Shown: one piece after another, positions 1 through 8,599 of the stretch | How positions within the stretch are numbered: position 1 is the first letter of the stretch | Layout of the letters: every line of letters starts with the position of its first letter | Assembly (NCBI RefSeq): GCF_014385195.1 | Contig: NZ_JACRTG010000034.1 | Coordinates: 1 to 64,000, forward strand | DNA: 64,000 nucleotides | Direction of reading: 5' to 3' | From: Paratissierella segnis | GTDB taxonomy: Bacteria > Bacillota > Clostridia > Tissierellales > Tissierellaceae | Notes under the pieces: model-generated | Database searches by the model: none | Told to the model about the DNA's origin: nothing | Seen by the model: the letters and a program-made list of their open reading frames with translations, nothing else | Made by a program: the position numbers and the translations under genes

Positions 1-69
<69 letters not shown>

Positions 70-238
70 AAGTTTGTCTAGCTCTTTGCTGACTATTTTT
101 GATTTGCTTCATTTCTTCCGCAAATCTTTGAATTGATTCTTTGTAATTTATTCAAAGTCTCACACTGTTTAATTATCTAGGTTCAATCGACCTAATTAAT
201 GCTTTAGGTCATTGTGCCTCGTTTTAGGGCACTTGATT

Positions 239-267
239 AGTATAGCAAAATTTCATTCTTAAGTCAA
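239..267 (-). promoter_or_regulatory. rRNA promoter, proximal
   Basis: On the minus strand TTGACT (262-267) and TATACT (239-244) are separated by exactly 17 bases. The site lies about 170 bases upstream of the 16S start and points at it. It is one of a tandem pair, the usual arrangement for rRNA operons in Firmicutes. Confidence 0.8.
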
Positions 268-334
268 CTACTTTTTTAATTTTCCTTATCATTTATTAAG
301 TTCAATCACTTTGCTTTTATAGTTGACTTTTACA

Positions 335-363
335 ATATTACCATCTTTTAAATCATAAGTCAA
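335..363 (-). promoter_or_regulatory. rRNA promoter, distal
   Basis: On the minus strand TTGACT (358-363) and TAATAT (335-340) are separated by 17 bases. It lies 96 bases upstream of the proximal promoter and shares the same -35 hexamer, so the pair looks like a tandem rrn promoter. Confidence 0.72.
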
Positions 364-426
364 CGGTAATTTCAAAAAAAGTCTAAAATTGTTGAAAACG
401 GAGATGACACTCTTCAATGCTTGTTT

Positions 427-1560
427 TCATATACTTGACATTAAGTCTTCAAGTTCTTTTAGTTGATTAACTACATTCTCATCCTTCGGATTTAATTCAT
501 ATGCCATTTTTACATCTTTCAAGGCCAAATTATATTCGCCTAATTGTATATAGCCTAATCCTCTATTAAAATACAATTTATAGTCATGATCCGTTTTCTC
601 TATTCCTTCATTGAAAATACCTATTGCTTCTATTATTTTTCCATCAAGAAAGTTTATTATTCCTAATTCGTTATATAAATCCGGTTCTTCATCATTTATC
701 TCAATAGCCTTATGCAAATATTCTATAGCCTTATCTGATTCACTTAATCCTTTATAACACATTGCTAATAGATACAATACGTTCCATTCATCCCCATATC
801 TTGGCAATAGCTTAAGGAAGGAATCCAAGGCTTTTCCGAATTCGTTGTAAGTTAGATATGTCAATCCTGTTTCAAATTTTACATTATCATCAATTAAATC
901 AATTTCCTCTCTGATCTCTTGAAGTCTGTTTTCATCTTTATCAACAGTCAAAAATTTATTCCAAGTAAGTTTGGCTTTTATATACTGTTCAAAGTATTTA
1001 TGATGAAACCCTAATTTATAATATGCAAGTGAATATTTTTCATCCATTTCCACTATGCTTTCCAACTCATTAGTCGACGCCGTTAAGAATTCTTCACCTT
1101 TTTCGTCGTTGCTTTCTATATATTTTCTACCCATTTCCTCCAAAACTAATGCATAATTGAATCGAACATTTAGATTTTTAGAATCCAAATAGATTAGCGC
1201 ACGTAAAAATATACCTCCAAATTCTATATCTCCTTCTGAAATTTTTTTTATTGCTACATTATATATATAAGCATTTATATTGGGATTATAGGAATTTAAT
1301 ATTTCAACATATCGATCCAAATTCGGGAAGTCGCTGTCCACTCCCAATAAATAAATAATTCCATCTATAATTTGAGACAGATTGATTTCGTTTTCTAAAT
1401 TTCCCTGATAAATTTCTTCAATTAAATTGTCAGTTATTATAGGCAAAGGCAAATCTTTATTAATCGTAAAATTCTTTATCTTTACAAGAGCACTGTCTTT
1501 TAGTTCTAAAAATGTAATATTTTTATGATTCTCTTTGAAGTATTTATTGACTATATCCAT
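427..1560 (-). CDS. TPR-repeat protein
   Basis: This 377-residue protein has no signal peptide or membrane segment and is mostly helical. The last 170 residues form at least three tetratricopeptide repeats, with the typical pattern of A-x-L/I-x-Y/F, G and A-L at fixed spacing (for example AIEYLHKAIEIND, then a YNELG unit, then NLALKDVKMAYELNP). TPR proteins are scaffolds for protein-protein contacts; no partner can be named here. The start is supported by GGTGGG upstream of the ATG. It is the last gene of a three-gene run with a membrane protein and a radical SAM protein, and the rRNA promoters begin shortly downstream. Confidence 0.8.
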   Translation of the reverse strand: MDIVNKYFKENHKNITFLELKDSALVKIKNFTINKDLPLPIITDNLIEEIYQGNLENEINLSQIIDGIIYLLGVDSDFPNLDRYVEILNSYNPNINAYIYNVAIKKISEGDIEFGGIFLRALIYLDSKNLNVRFNYALVLEEMGRKYIESNDEKGEEFLTASTNELESIVEMDEKYSLAYYKLGFHHKYFEQYIKAKLTWNKFLTVDKDENRLQEIREEIDLIDDNVKFETGLTYLTYNEFGKALDSFLKLLPRYGDEWNVLYLLAMCYKGLSESDKAIEYLHKAIEINDEEPDLYNELGIINFLDGKIIEAIGIFNEGIEKTDHDYKLYFNRGLGYIQLGEYNLALKDVKMAYELNPKDENVVNQLKELEDLMSSI

Positions 1561-1572
1561 GTCTCATCCCAC

Positions 1573-2328
1573 CTAAAATTTATTCATGAACATTCTCTTT
1601 CTTCTTGTAGAGCCATTTAGCAATTTAAACAAATGTCCTCTATATATCATTGTAAAAGAGAATATAATCTGACCTAAAATATAGATAATAATGTTTTTTA
1701 AAGTAAAAATCATATTAAAACTAATATGTGTATTGAATATGCCAAATTGCAAATTGCCCGTAACAACATAAAGTATTGTAAAGAACACAATATTAGGCAC
1801 CAACCAATTTAGCCAGTTTTCCTGCATAAATTCTATTGAATCCGTAATGCTTTCCGTAGGACTTTTATATTTTAAATAAATAATTTCCGGAAGAGGATTA
1901 AACAATATCACCACAATTATCCAAATAACAAAATTCAGAACAACTGCCCCTGCCCCTAAAATATTGCTTACCAAAGACAAGAGAAGTTGCCCCAGATATG
2001 CGATAAAGAATACTCCATATATCTTCCACAAAAATGCAGTAAATCCACTTTTGAAATCTTCAAAAGAAAATCTGTTGTAATTGATGATATTAAAAAGTAA
2101 ATTTAAATAGTTGGAAATAAGGCTGCTGCTAACAATAGCAGAAATAAACCCGGAAATGATGTATAAAGGTCCAACAAATAAAGTCCCAATAATTTTATAT
2201 ACTATTATATTTAAAAATGTATATACAAGTCCTGTAAAAATAATAAGCCAATTGCTCTTTAAGCTTGTTATTGTCTTTTTAAATGAATCTTTATTTACAT
2301 AAATTAAATCATTTAGATAATCCATCAT
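1573..2328 (-). CDS. Multi-pass membrane protein
   Basis: This 251-residue protein has about six hydrophobic segments and no recognised catalytic motif. It ends in a basic tail (STRRKRMF). Its start overlaps the stop of the radical SAM gene in an ATGA arrangement, with AAGGAG upstream, so the two are probably translationally coupled. A second ATG immediately follows and could also be used. The family is not recognised; the layout of helices resembles membrane-only proteins of unknown function common in Clostridia. Confidence 0.75.
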   Translation of the reverse strand: MMDYLNDLIYVNKDSFKKTITSLKSNWLIIFTGLVYTFLNIIVYKIIGTLFVGPLYIISGFISAIVSSSLISNYLNLLFNIINYNRFSFEDFKSGFTAFLWKIYGVFFIAYLGQLLLSLVSNILGAGAVVLNFVIWIIVVILFNPLPEIIYLKYKSPTESITDSIEFMQENWLNWLVPNIVFFTILYVVTGNLQFGIFNTHISFNMIFTLKNIIIYILGQIIFSFTMIYRGHLFKLLNGSTRRKRMFMNKF

Positions 2329-4088
2329 ATCAGCTCCTTAACAATTTTTGATATATCAAATGTATTGCATTTGACCAATTTCCCATGGGTAAAGTCGAAT
2401 AGAATATAGGTCATATCCTTTTTGTTTGTAACTTTATAATTTTCAGCAATGACCTTCATCACATCATAATTAAAACCTTCTATTATAATGTTTTTAATAA
2501 TTTTTTTTGTGGGTATTCCTTTGTATCTTTTAAGATAATTATCAATTATCCTTTCATCCTTTAGTATTTCATGTATATATTTTTGACTTATCATATTTTT
2601 ATTCTCTATGTTAGTTTTAGGATATTCCATATTTTTATTGTTTTTAATATAATCATATTTAAGTAATTCTTCGAATAATTCGCTTGAACTGAACATTCTT
2701 GCCAAATAGAAATCCAGCAATATTTGATAAAGGTCTGATCTCTTCTTGGCTACTTTAAAAAATCCATTGTCTTCCCAATATATCGAAAAATCCTCATAGA
2801 AATCAAAAGGGGTGTCATAAAAATTTTTTATAATGAATTCTAACGAATTTGAAAAATATTCTTCATTATAATATTTATCGACCAAATCCTCTATAGCTTT
2901 CAATTTTATTATATCCGTATAATTTATATAATTGTTTTCCAAAACTTCATAAGGAGGCTTATCTAAATATTTATAACCATATTTCTTCTCATTTAACCTT
3001 AAACCTGAACCTTTTAGAAGTTTTAAAAACCCTAATTGCAGTTTTTCAGGTTTAATACCGTATACATCATTGAAAGATTTCTTGAAACTATCATAATTTT
3101 CATATGGCAATCCTGCTATTAAATCCAAGTGCTGATGTATATTTCTAAAAGATTTTATAGTCTTCGATATCCTTTTTAACTCTTCAAAATCCGTTACTCT
3201 CCCAACAGCATCTATTGTTTCTTCATTTGTTGATTGAACTCCTATTTCAAATTGAAATAACCCTTCTTTAGGTTTTCTTAGAAATTGTAACATTTCTTCG
3301 TCGATTAAATGGGCTGTTATTTCAAAATGAAAGTTTATGTCCTCCGGATCTTCCTCTATGATATATTTCATAATCTCAATTGCTTGTCTTTTATTCGCAT
3401 TAAATGTTCTGTCAACAAATTTAACTTGTCTTACTTTGCTTTCAATTAAAATCTTTAAATCTTCCTTTATTCTATCAAGAGAAAAATATCTTACACCTTT
3501 AATAGTAGAGGATAAACAAAATTCACAATTAAATGGGCACCCCCTTGAACTTTCATAGTACACTATTTTGTTATCAAATTCATTTGAAATATTCCTATAT
3601 GGGGAAGGGATTGTATCCAAGTCCTTTATTAAAGGCCGTGGAGGATTCTTAATAATCTTGTCTTCCCTATAAATAAGCCCCAATATATCCTTAAAATTTC
3701 CTCCTGATATACTTAGTTCTATAAGTTCCTTAAAACTTTCTTCTCCTTCTCCATAAATTATATAGTCTATATATGAATATTTGTTTAATAAATATTCTCC
3801 ATCAAAGGAAACTTCCGGTCCTCCTAATAAAATTTTTGTATCCGGATTGACCATTTTAATAGTTTCTGCTACCTGTAGAGTTTCCTCCAAATTCCAAATA
3901 TAAGTTGAAAACCCTAATATATCAGGTCTCATTTTATAAATTTCAGAAACAATAAAATCAATATTTTGATTGATTGTAAATTCTTTTATTTCTATAGGAT
4001 TTATATTTTCAGTATAGGATTTTAAATATCTAATTGCCAAATTTGAATGAATAAATTTCGAGTTTAGTGTTGCCAATATAATTCTCAT
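2325..4088 (-). CDS. B12-binding radical SAM protein (DUF4080-like)
   Basis: This 587-residue protein has an N-terminal cobalamin-binding-like Rossmann domain (about residues 1-130) followed by a radical SAM domain whose 4Fe-4S cysteines are in RGCPFNCEFC (Cys about 184, 188, 191). The long C-terminal part matches my memory of the DUF4080 group of such enzymes. The substrate is unknown. The reading frame is open for 30 codons further upstream, but the ATG at 4088 has an AGAGGTG site at the right distance, and its product starts MRIILATL as usual for the family. A TTGGAG-N17-TACAAT promoter lies just upstream. Confidence 0.85.
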   Translation of the reverse strand: MRIILATLNSKFIHSNLAIRYLKSYTENINPIEIKEFTINQNIDFIVSEIYKMRPDILGFSTYIWNLEETLQVAETIKMVNPDTKILLGGPEVSFDGEYLLNKYSYIDYIIYGEGEESFKELIELSISGGNFKDILGLIYREDKIIKNPPRPLIKDLDTIPSPYRNISNEFDNKIVYYESSRGCPFNCEFCLSSTIKGVRYFSLDRIKEDLKILIESKVRQVKFVDRTFNANKRQAIEIMKYIIEEDPEDINFHFEITAHLIDEEMLQFLRKPKEGLFQFEIGVQSTNEETIDAVGRVTDFEELKRISKTIKSFRNIHQHLDLIAGLPYENYDSFKKSFNDVYGIKPEKLQLGFLKLLKGSGLRLNEKKYGYKYLDKPPYEVLENNYINYTDIIKLKAIEDLVDKYYNEEYFSNSLEFIIKNFYDTPFDFYEDFSIYWEDNGFFKVAKKRSDLYQILLDFYLARMFSSSELFEELLKYDYIKNNKNMEYPKTNIENKNMISQKYIHEILKDERIIDNYLKRYKGIPTKKIIKNIIIEGFNYDVMKVIAENYKVTNKKDMTYILFDFTHGKLVKCNTFDISKIVKELI

Positions 4089-4108
4089 TTTTTCACCTCT
4101 GTCTAAAT

Positions 4109-4137
4109 ATTGTACCCTATTCCCGATAATTCTCCAA
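4109..4137 (-). promoter_or_regulatory. Promoter for the radical SAM gene
   Basis: On the minus strand TTGGAG (4132-4137) and TACAAT (4109-4114) are 17 bases apart, about 20 bases upstream of the radical SAM start codon. This would serve the three-gene run to the TPR gene. Confidence 0.55.
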
Positions 4138-4185
4138 ATTATGGAGTCATGCATTGGAATAAAACATAAATTGTACAAATGGTTA

Positions 4186-4214
4186 TTGATTGTTTACTTA
4201 AAAAGATATAAAAT
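4186..4214 (+). promoter_or_regulatory. Promoter for the 69-residue gene
   Basis: TTGATT (4186-4191) and TAAAAT (4209-4214) are separated by 17 bases and point at the small plus-strand gene that starts at 4247. Confidence 0.5.
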
Positions 4215-4246
4215 ACTAATTAGTACATTAAGAGAGGGGCTGGCAA

Positions 4247-4456
4247 ATGCACGCATTCGATAAAATATCCATTCAAGAAATGTCTAAGAACGATATGCTT
4301 TTAATAATTGAAGCGCTTGATTATACTGGAAAAAACACTAAAATTAATGAATTTATTCAATTAAAAAATAATATACTTCAAGAATTATCTACTTTAGCAG
4401 AAATCGGTGAAGAAGAATTTTTAGAATATTTAAAATCAGAGACTCTTTCCATATGA
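4247..4456 (+). CDS. Small conserved-looking protein, unknown
   Basis: This 69-residue, acidic, helical protein has no membrane segment and no motif I recognise. It is a single-gene plus-strand unit between minus-strand operons, with a plausible promoter, a GAGAGGGG ribosome binding site and a terminator hairpin just after it. Those signals rather than homology support it as a gene. The function is unknown. Confidence 0.6.
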   Translation: MHAFDKISIQEMSKNDMLLIIEALDYTGKNTKINEFIQLKNNILQELSTLAEIGEEEFLEYLKSETLSI

Positions 4457-4468
4457 AATAATTTTTTA

Positions 4469-4488
4469 GGACGGTATAAAAACCGTCC
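4469..4488. terminator. Bidirectional terminator
   Basis: GGACGGT and ACCGTCC form a 7-bp stem. It is followed by a T-rich run on both strands (CATTTTTT on plus, TAAAAAATTATTT on minus). It lies between the convergent 69-residue gene and argS and starts directly after the argS stop codon. Confidence 0.75.
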
Positions 4489-6189
4489 CTACATTTTTTG
4501 TGGTGCCTCTATCCCCAGCAAACCTAACCCGGTTTTTATGACTGTTTTAGTTCCATAGACTAATAATAGTCTTGCCTTTTTTAATTCCTCATTCTCAACA
4601 ATAATTGGCGTGCTATTATAAAATTTGTTAAAAGACTTAGCAATTTCAACTATATGCCGTGTGATAAAATAAGGCTCATTCTTTTCCATAGAATCTATTA
4701 CTACCCTATTAAAATTGTACAATAATCTTATGATATTTATCTCATCATCTGTCTTTAACAAGGAATAATCAACCTTATTATCTATATTAAATTTGCCTTT
4801 CTCCAGTAGAGAATTGCATCTTGCATGAGTATATTGAACATAAGGCCCGGTTTCACCTTCAAAACTTAAGGTTCTATCCCATGAAAATACATAATCTTTT
4901 ATTCTTTGATTAAACAATTCTTGAAATACAACAGCGCCAATTCCAACCTGTTTAGCTACTTTTTCTTTGTTCGCTAAATCTGGATTTCTCTCTTCAATTA
5001 TTTCTAGAGTTTTATCAACTGCAGTATTTAAAACATCTTCCAAAAATACAACTCTTCCTTTTCTGGTTGATAATGTCCCATCTTCAAGACTTACCATTCC
5101 GAATGGTATATGAACGCAGTCATTTGCCCACTCATATCCCATTAACTCTATAACCTTTATCCATGATTTAAAATGCAGATTTTGTTGAGATGCAACTACA
5201 TATAAATTTTTATAAAAATCGTATTTTTCTTTTCTATATATGGCTGCCGTTATATCACGGGTGGTATAAAGTGTAGACCCATCGCTTTTCTTAATAAGAG
5301 CAGGAGGCATGCCATAAGGCTCTAAATCCACTATATAAGCTCCATCTGATTCTTTTAGAAGTCCTTTGTCCTCTAATTCTTGAACAACTCTATCCATTTT
5401 ATCAGAATAAAAGCTCTCACCGGCATATGAATCAAATTTGATATTTAACATATTATAAACTCTTTCAAATTCCTTAAGGCTTATTTCTCTAATCCATTTC
5501 CATAAATCTACAGCTTCTTTGTTGCCATCTTCCAATTCCTTAAACCAATACCTTGCTTCTTCTCTAAGCTCAGGGTTCTCATCCGCTTCAGAATTGAATC
5601 TAACATATAACTTTAGCAATTCATTTATAGGATCCTTCTCTATGATTTCCTTGTTGCCCCATTTTTTATAAGCAAAGATGAGCATCCCAAATTGTGTGCC
5701 ATAATCTCCTAAATGATTGATAGCTATAGCATTGAATCCAAGGAATTTATATATTTTATATAATGAATTTCCAATTACAGTAGTTCTTATATGCCCTATA
5801 TGAAAGGGCTTCGCTATATTTGGTGATGAAAATTCAACAATGACTGTTTTCCCTTTACCTATATTTGAAGAACCGTAATCATCACCTTTGTCAATGATTG
5901 CATCAAAAACCGTTTTTACCAATCTTTCTTTATCGATAAAGAAATTGACATAAGCTCCTGCACTCTCAACCTTTTCAAAAATTTCTTCATTGCTAAATTT
6001 GTCAGCTAATTCCTGTGCTATAAGATTTGGAGATTTTCTAAATTCTTTAGCAAGTCTAAATGCAGGAAAAGCATAATCTCCCATTTCATAAGAAGGCGGC
6101 AGCTCTATCAAAGGTCTTATTTCATCTTTGCTTAAACACTCTACTTCCCTTTTTATAAGCCCTACTATTTCCTCTTTAAAATCTATCAT
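4489..6189 (-). CDS. argS: Arginyl-tRNA synthetase
   Basis: ArgS attaches arginine to tRNA-Arg with ATP in the cytoplasm. The 566-residue product has the N-terminal Add-1-like domain (1-90), the class I HIGH motif (HIGHIR, about 130-135), the STRKG sequence that takes the place of KMSKS (about 373), and a C-terminal helical anticodon-binding domain ending near the stop. The length is normal for the family. AGGAGG upstream of the ATG supports the start. The gene follows mutS2 at a short distance and ends at a strong terminator. Confidence 0.97.
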   Translation of the reverse strand: MIDFKEEIVGLIKREVECLSKDEIRPLIELPPSYEMGDYAFPAFRLAKEFRKSPNLIAQELADKFSNEEIFEKVESAGAYVNFFIDKERLVKTVFDAIIDKGDDYGSSNIGKGKTVIVEFSSPNIAKPFHIGHIRTTVIGNSLYKIYKFLGFNAIAINHLGDYGTQFGMLIFAYKKWGNKEIIEKDPINELLKLYVRFNSEADENPELREEARYWFKELEDGNKEAVDLWKWIREISLKEFERVYNMLNIKFDSYAGESFYSDKMDRVVQELEDKGLLKESDGAYIVDLEPYGMPPALIKKSDGSTLYTTRDITAAIYRKEKYDFYKNLYVVASQQNLHFKSWIKVIELMGYEWANDCVHIPFGMVSLEDGTLSTRKGRVVFLEDVLNTAVDKTLEIIEERNPDLANKEKVAKQVGIGAVVFQELFNQRIKDYVFSWDRTLSFEGETGPYVQYTHARCNSLLEKGKFNIDNKVDYSLLKTDDEINIIRLLYNFNRVVIDSMEKNEPYFITRHIVEIAKSFNKFYNSTPIIVENEELKKARLLLVYGTKTVIKTGLGLLGIEAPQKM

Positions 6190-6220
6190 TAAACATCCTC
6201 CTTTGTGTGCTGTATCAAAT

Positions 6221-8599
6221 TTATTTTATTTCTACAACGGTTACTCCATCTCCGCCTTCTCCATATTTTCCCGGTCTATAAGATTTAACATGTTTATGAC
6301 CTCTTAAATAGGATTTAATTCCATCTCTTAAGGCACCGGTTCCCTTCCCGTGGATTAAATATACTTCTTTTAAATTGGCTATATATGAGTCATCTAAATA
6401 TTTATCAATATCCAAAATCGCTTCTTCTATGTTTTTGCCCCTTAGGTCTATTTCATTTTTAATACTCTTTGACTTTGAGCCGATAATAGTTTTTGCCTTA
6501 ATTGTAGATTTGTCACTATCTTGGGATGCAACCCTTCTTAAAGCTGATATATGAACATTTACTTTCATTATACCAATTTGAACTGTCAAATATCCCTTTT
6601 CATTAGGCAGGGTACTGACCGTTCCAACCTGATTTAAGGACAATACTTCAACTGTCTCACCGATTTTTAGATTTTTGGGTGGTCTATTTGATTTTACCTT
6701 AAATATATCCTTAGATAAAGAACTTTCCATTTTATTTATATCTTTCCTTAATAGCTCTTGAGCTTCCAATAATCTTTTGTTATGCTCTTTTTCTATTTCC
6801 GAGGATATATCTCTTACCTCGCCAACTACTAAATCTGCCTCTTCTTTTGCATTTTTCAGAATATCTCTGGCTTCTTCTTTTGCCTTTCTAATGATTCCGT
6901 CTCTCATTTGTTGCGTCTTTTCTTTTTCTGTCGCGAGTCCTTTACGCAACTGCTCTATTTCAAGCCTCAATCTTTTAGCTTCAATTTTGTCTTCTTCTAT
7001 GGATTTTCTATCCTGTTCAATGGCTTGCAAAACATCCTCAAACTCCACATTTTCTTTTGATATTAACTCCTTAGCATCATCTATGATATGTTGCGGTAAT
7101 CCAAGCCTTTTTGATATTTCAAAAGCATTGGATTTGCCGGGTACCCCTATCAGCAACCTATAAGTAGGACTTAAGGTTTCTACATCGAATTCAACCGATG
7201 CATTCCTGACCCTTTCAGTTGTCAAGGCATAAAGTTTTAATTGACTATAATGAGTAGTTGCAATAGTTCTTATGTCTTTCTTGAGCAGATAATCCAATAT
7301 TGCCATAGCCAATGCTGCGCCTTCAGTAGGATCAGTCCCTGCTCCAAGTTCATCAAACAATATCAAACTGTTGTACCTAACTTCTTTCAATATATTTACT
7401 ATATTGGTCATATGCGAAGAAAAGGTGGATAAGCTTTGTTCTATGCTCTGCTCATCTCCAATATCTGCAAAAATCTGATTGAAAACCGCAACTTCAGAAT
7501 TATAGTCCGCCGGAATATGTAGTCCGGCTTGAGCCATTAAAGTAAATAATCCCACTGTTTTTAGGGTTACAGTTTTACCTCCTGTATTAGGTCCGGTGAT
7601 AATCAAAGAATTGAAATCCCGCCCTATGTACACGTCTATAGGAACTACGACTTTTGTCTGTAGTAATGGATGTCTGGCTTTTTTTATATTAATAATCCCT
7701 TTATCATTTAGAATCGGCCTAGTGGCATTCATCTCCAAGGCAAGCTTTCCCTTTGCAAAAACAAAATCAAGAGTCCTCAATATCTTTTCGTTATTTCCTA
7801 TTCCATCGCTTTCAGAGGCTACCAAGTTGGAAAGTTCAGACAATATCCTTTCAATCTCATCTTGTTCTTTAATTTCCAGTTCACGAAGCTGATTATTTAG
7901 CTCTACTACAGCCATAGGTTCGATAAATACAGTAGCACCACTTGAGGAAATATCATGTATGAGTCCAGGTACACTGCTTCTATTTTCTTGTTTTACAGGG
8001 ATTACATATCTGCCTTCCCTCACGGTTACAATACCATCCTGAAGATATTTCCTATTTGTTTGTGAATTAACAATTGAATTTAGTTTATCCCTTATGGCAT
8101 CATTTTTACTTGATATTTGCCTTCTAATATTTCTAAGAGTTGAACTGGCATTATCAGAAATTTCATTTTCATTAATTATTGCATTGTTTATCTCATCTTC
8201 TATATTTTTATATACTCTCAAATTATCGATTAATTCTCCAATAATCAAATAAGTTGGCATCTTGTCAGCTTTAGTTTCTTTGATGTAATTTTTAAGCCCT
8301 CTGGACACCCTCAAAGAATCCGATACTTTAATTAAACTTGCAGGATTTAATACCCCGCCGATTTCAACTCTTTTAATTTCATAGGATATACTATGAATCC
8401 CATAAAGAGGAGGTTTTCCCCTTTTTATTAATAAGGACAACGCTTCTTCAGTTTCTTGCTGCATTAAATCTATCTCTTTTATATTCGTGATAGGACTTAT
8501 CTTTTTTGCATACTCCTTACCAATTCGCGACTCGCATTTATCAATAAGAAGTTCTTTTATCTTATTAAACTCTAAAACCCTCAAGGTCTTTTCGTTCAC
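6221..8599 (-). CDS. mutS2: MutS2 family ATPase / endonuclease
   Basis: This 792-residue protein has the MutS clamp and ATPase core with Walker A TGPNTGGKT (about 335-343) and Walker B ILFDELGAGTDP. A long coiled-coil region (about 520-630) follows, then a C-terminal Smr nuclease domain with HGKGTGALR (about 745). MutS2 lacks the mismatch-recognition domain of MutS. In Firmicutes it is linked to suppression of recombination and to splitting or rescue of collided ribosomes. Its ATG overlaps the stop of the upstream U32 gene (ATGA), so the two are coupled. Confidence 0.96.
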   Translation of the reverse strand: MNEKTLRVLEFNKIKELLIDKCESRIGKEYAKKISPITNIKEIDLMQQETEEALSLLIKRGKPPLYGIHSISYEIKRVEIGGVLNPASLIKVSDSLRVSRGLKNYIKETKADKMPTYLIIGELIDNLRVYKNIEDEINNAIINENEISDNASSTLRNIRRQISSKNDAIRDKLNSIVNSQTNRKYLQDGIVTVREGRYVIPVKQENRSSVPGLIHDISSSGATVFIEPMAVVELNNQLRELEIKEQDEIERILSELSNLVASESDGIGNNEKILRTLDFVFAKGKLALEMNATRPILNDKGIINIKKARHPLLQTKVVVPIDVYIGRDFNSLIITGPNTGGKTVTLKTVGLFTLMAQAGLHIPADYNSEVAVFNQIFADIGDEQSIEQSLSTFSSHMTNIVNILKEVRYNSLILFDELGAGTDPTEGAALAMAILDYLLKKDIRTIATTHYSQLKLYALTTERVRNASVEFDVETLSPTYRLLIGVPGKSNAFEISKRLGLPQHIIDDAKELISKENVEFEDVLQAIEQDRKSIEEDKIEAKRLRLEIEQLRKGLATEKEKTQQMRDGIIRKAKEEARDILKNAKEEADLVVGEVRDISSEIEKEHNKRLLEAQELLRKDINKMESSLSKDIFKVKSNRPPKNLKIGETVEVLSLNQVGTVSTLPNEKGYLTVQIGIMKVNVHISALRRVASQDSDKSTIKAKTIIGSKSKSIKNEIDLRGKNIEEAILDIDKYLDDSYIANLKEVYLIHGKGTGALRDGIKSYLRGHKHVKSYRPGKYGEGGDGVTVVEIK

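Noticed and set aside
6777..7163. Plus-strand Ser/Leu-rich open frame inside mutS2
   Set aside because: Antisense to the mutS2 coiled-coil codons, with no start signal.
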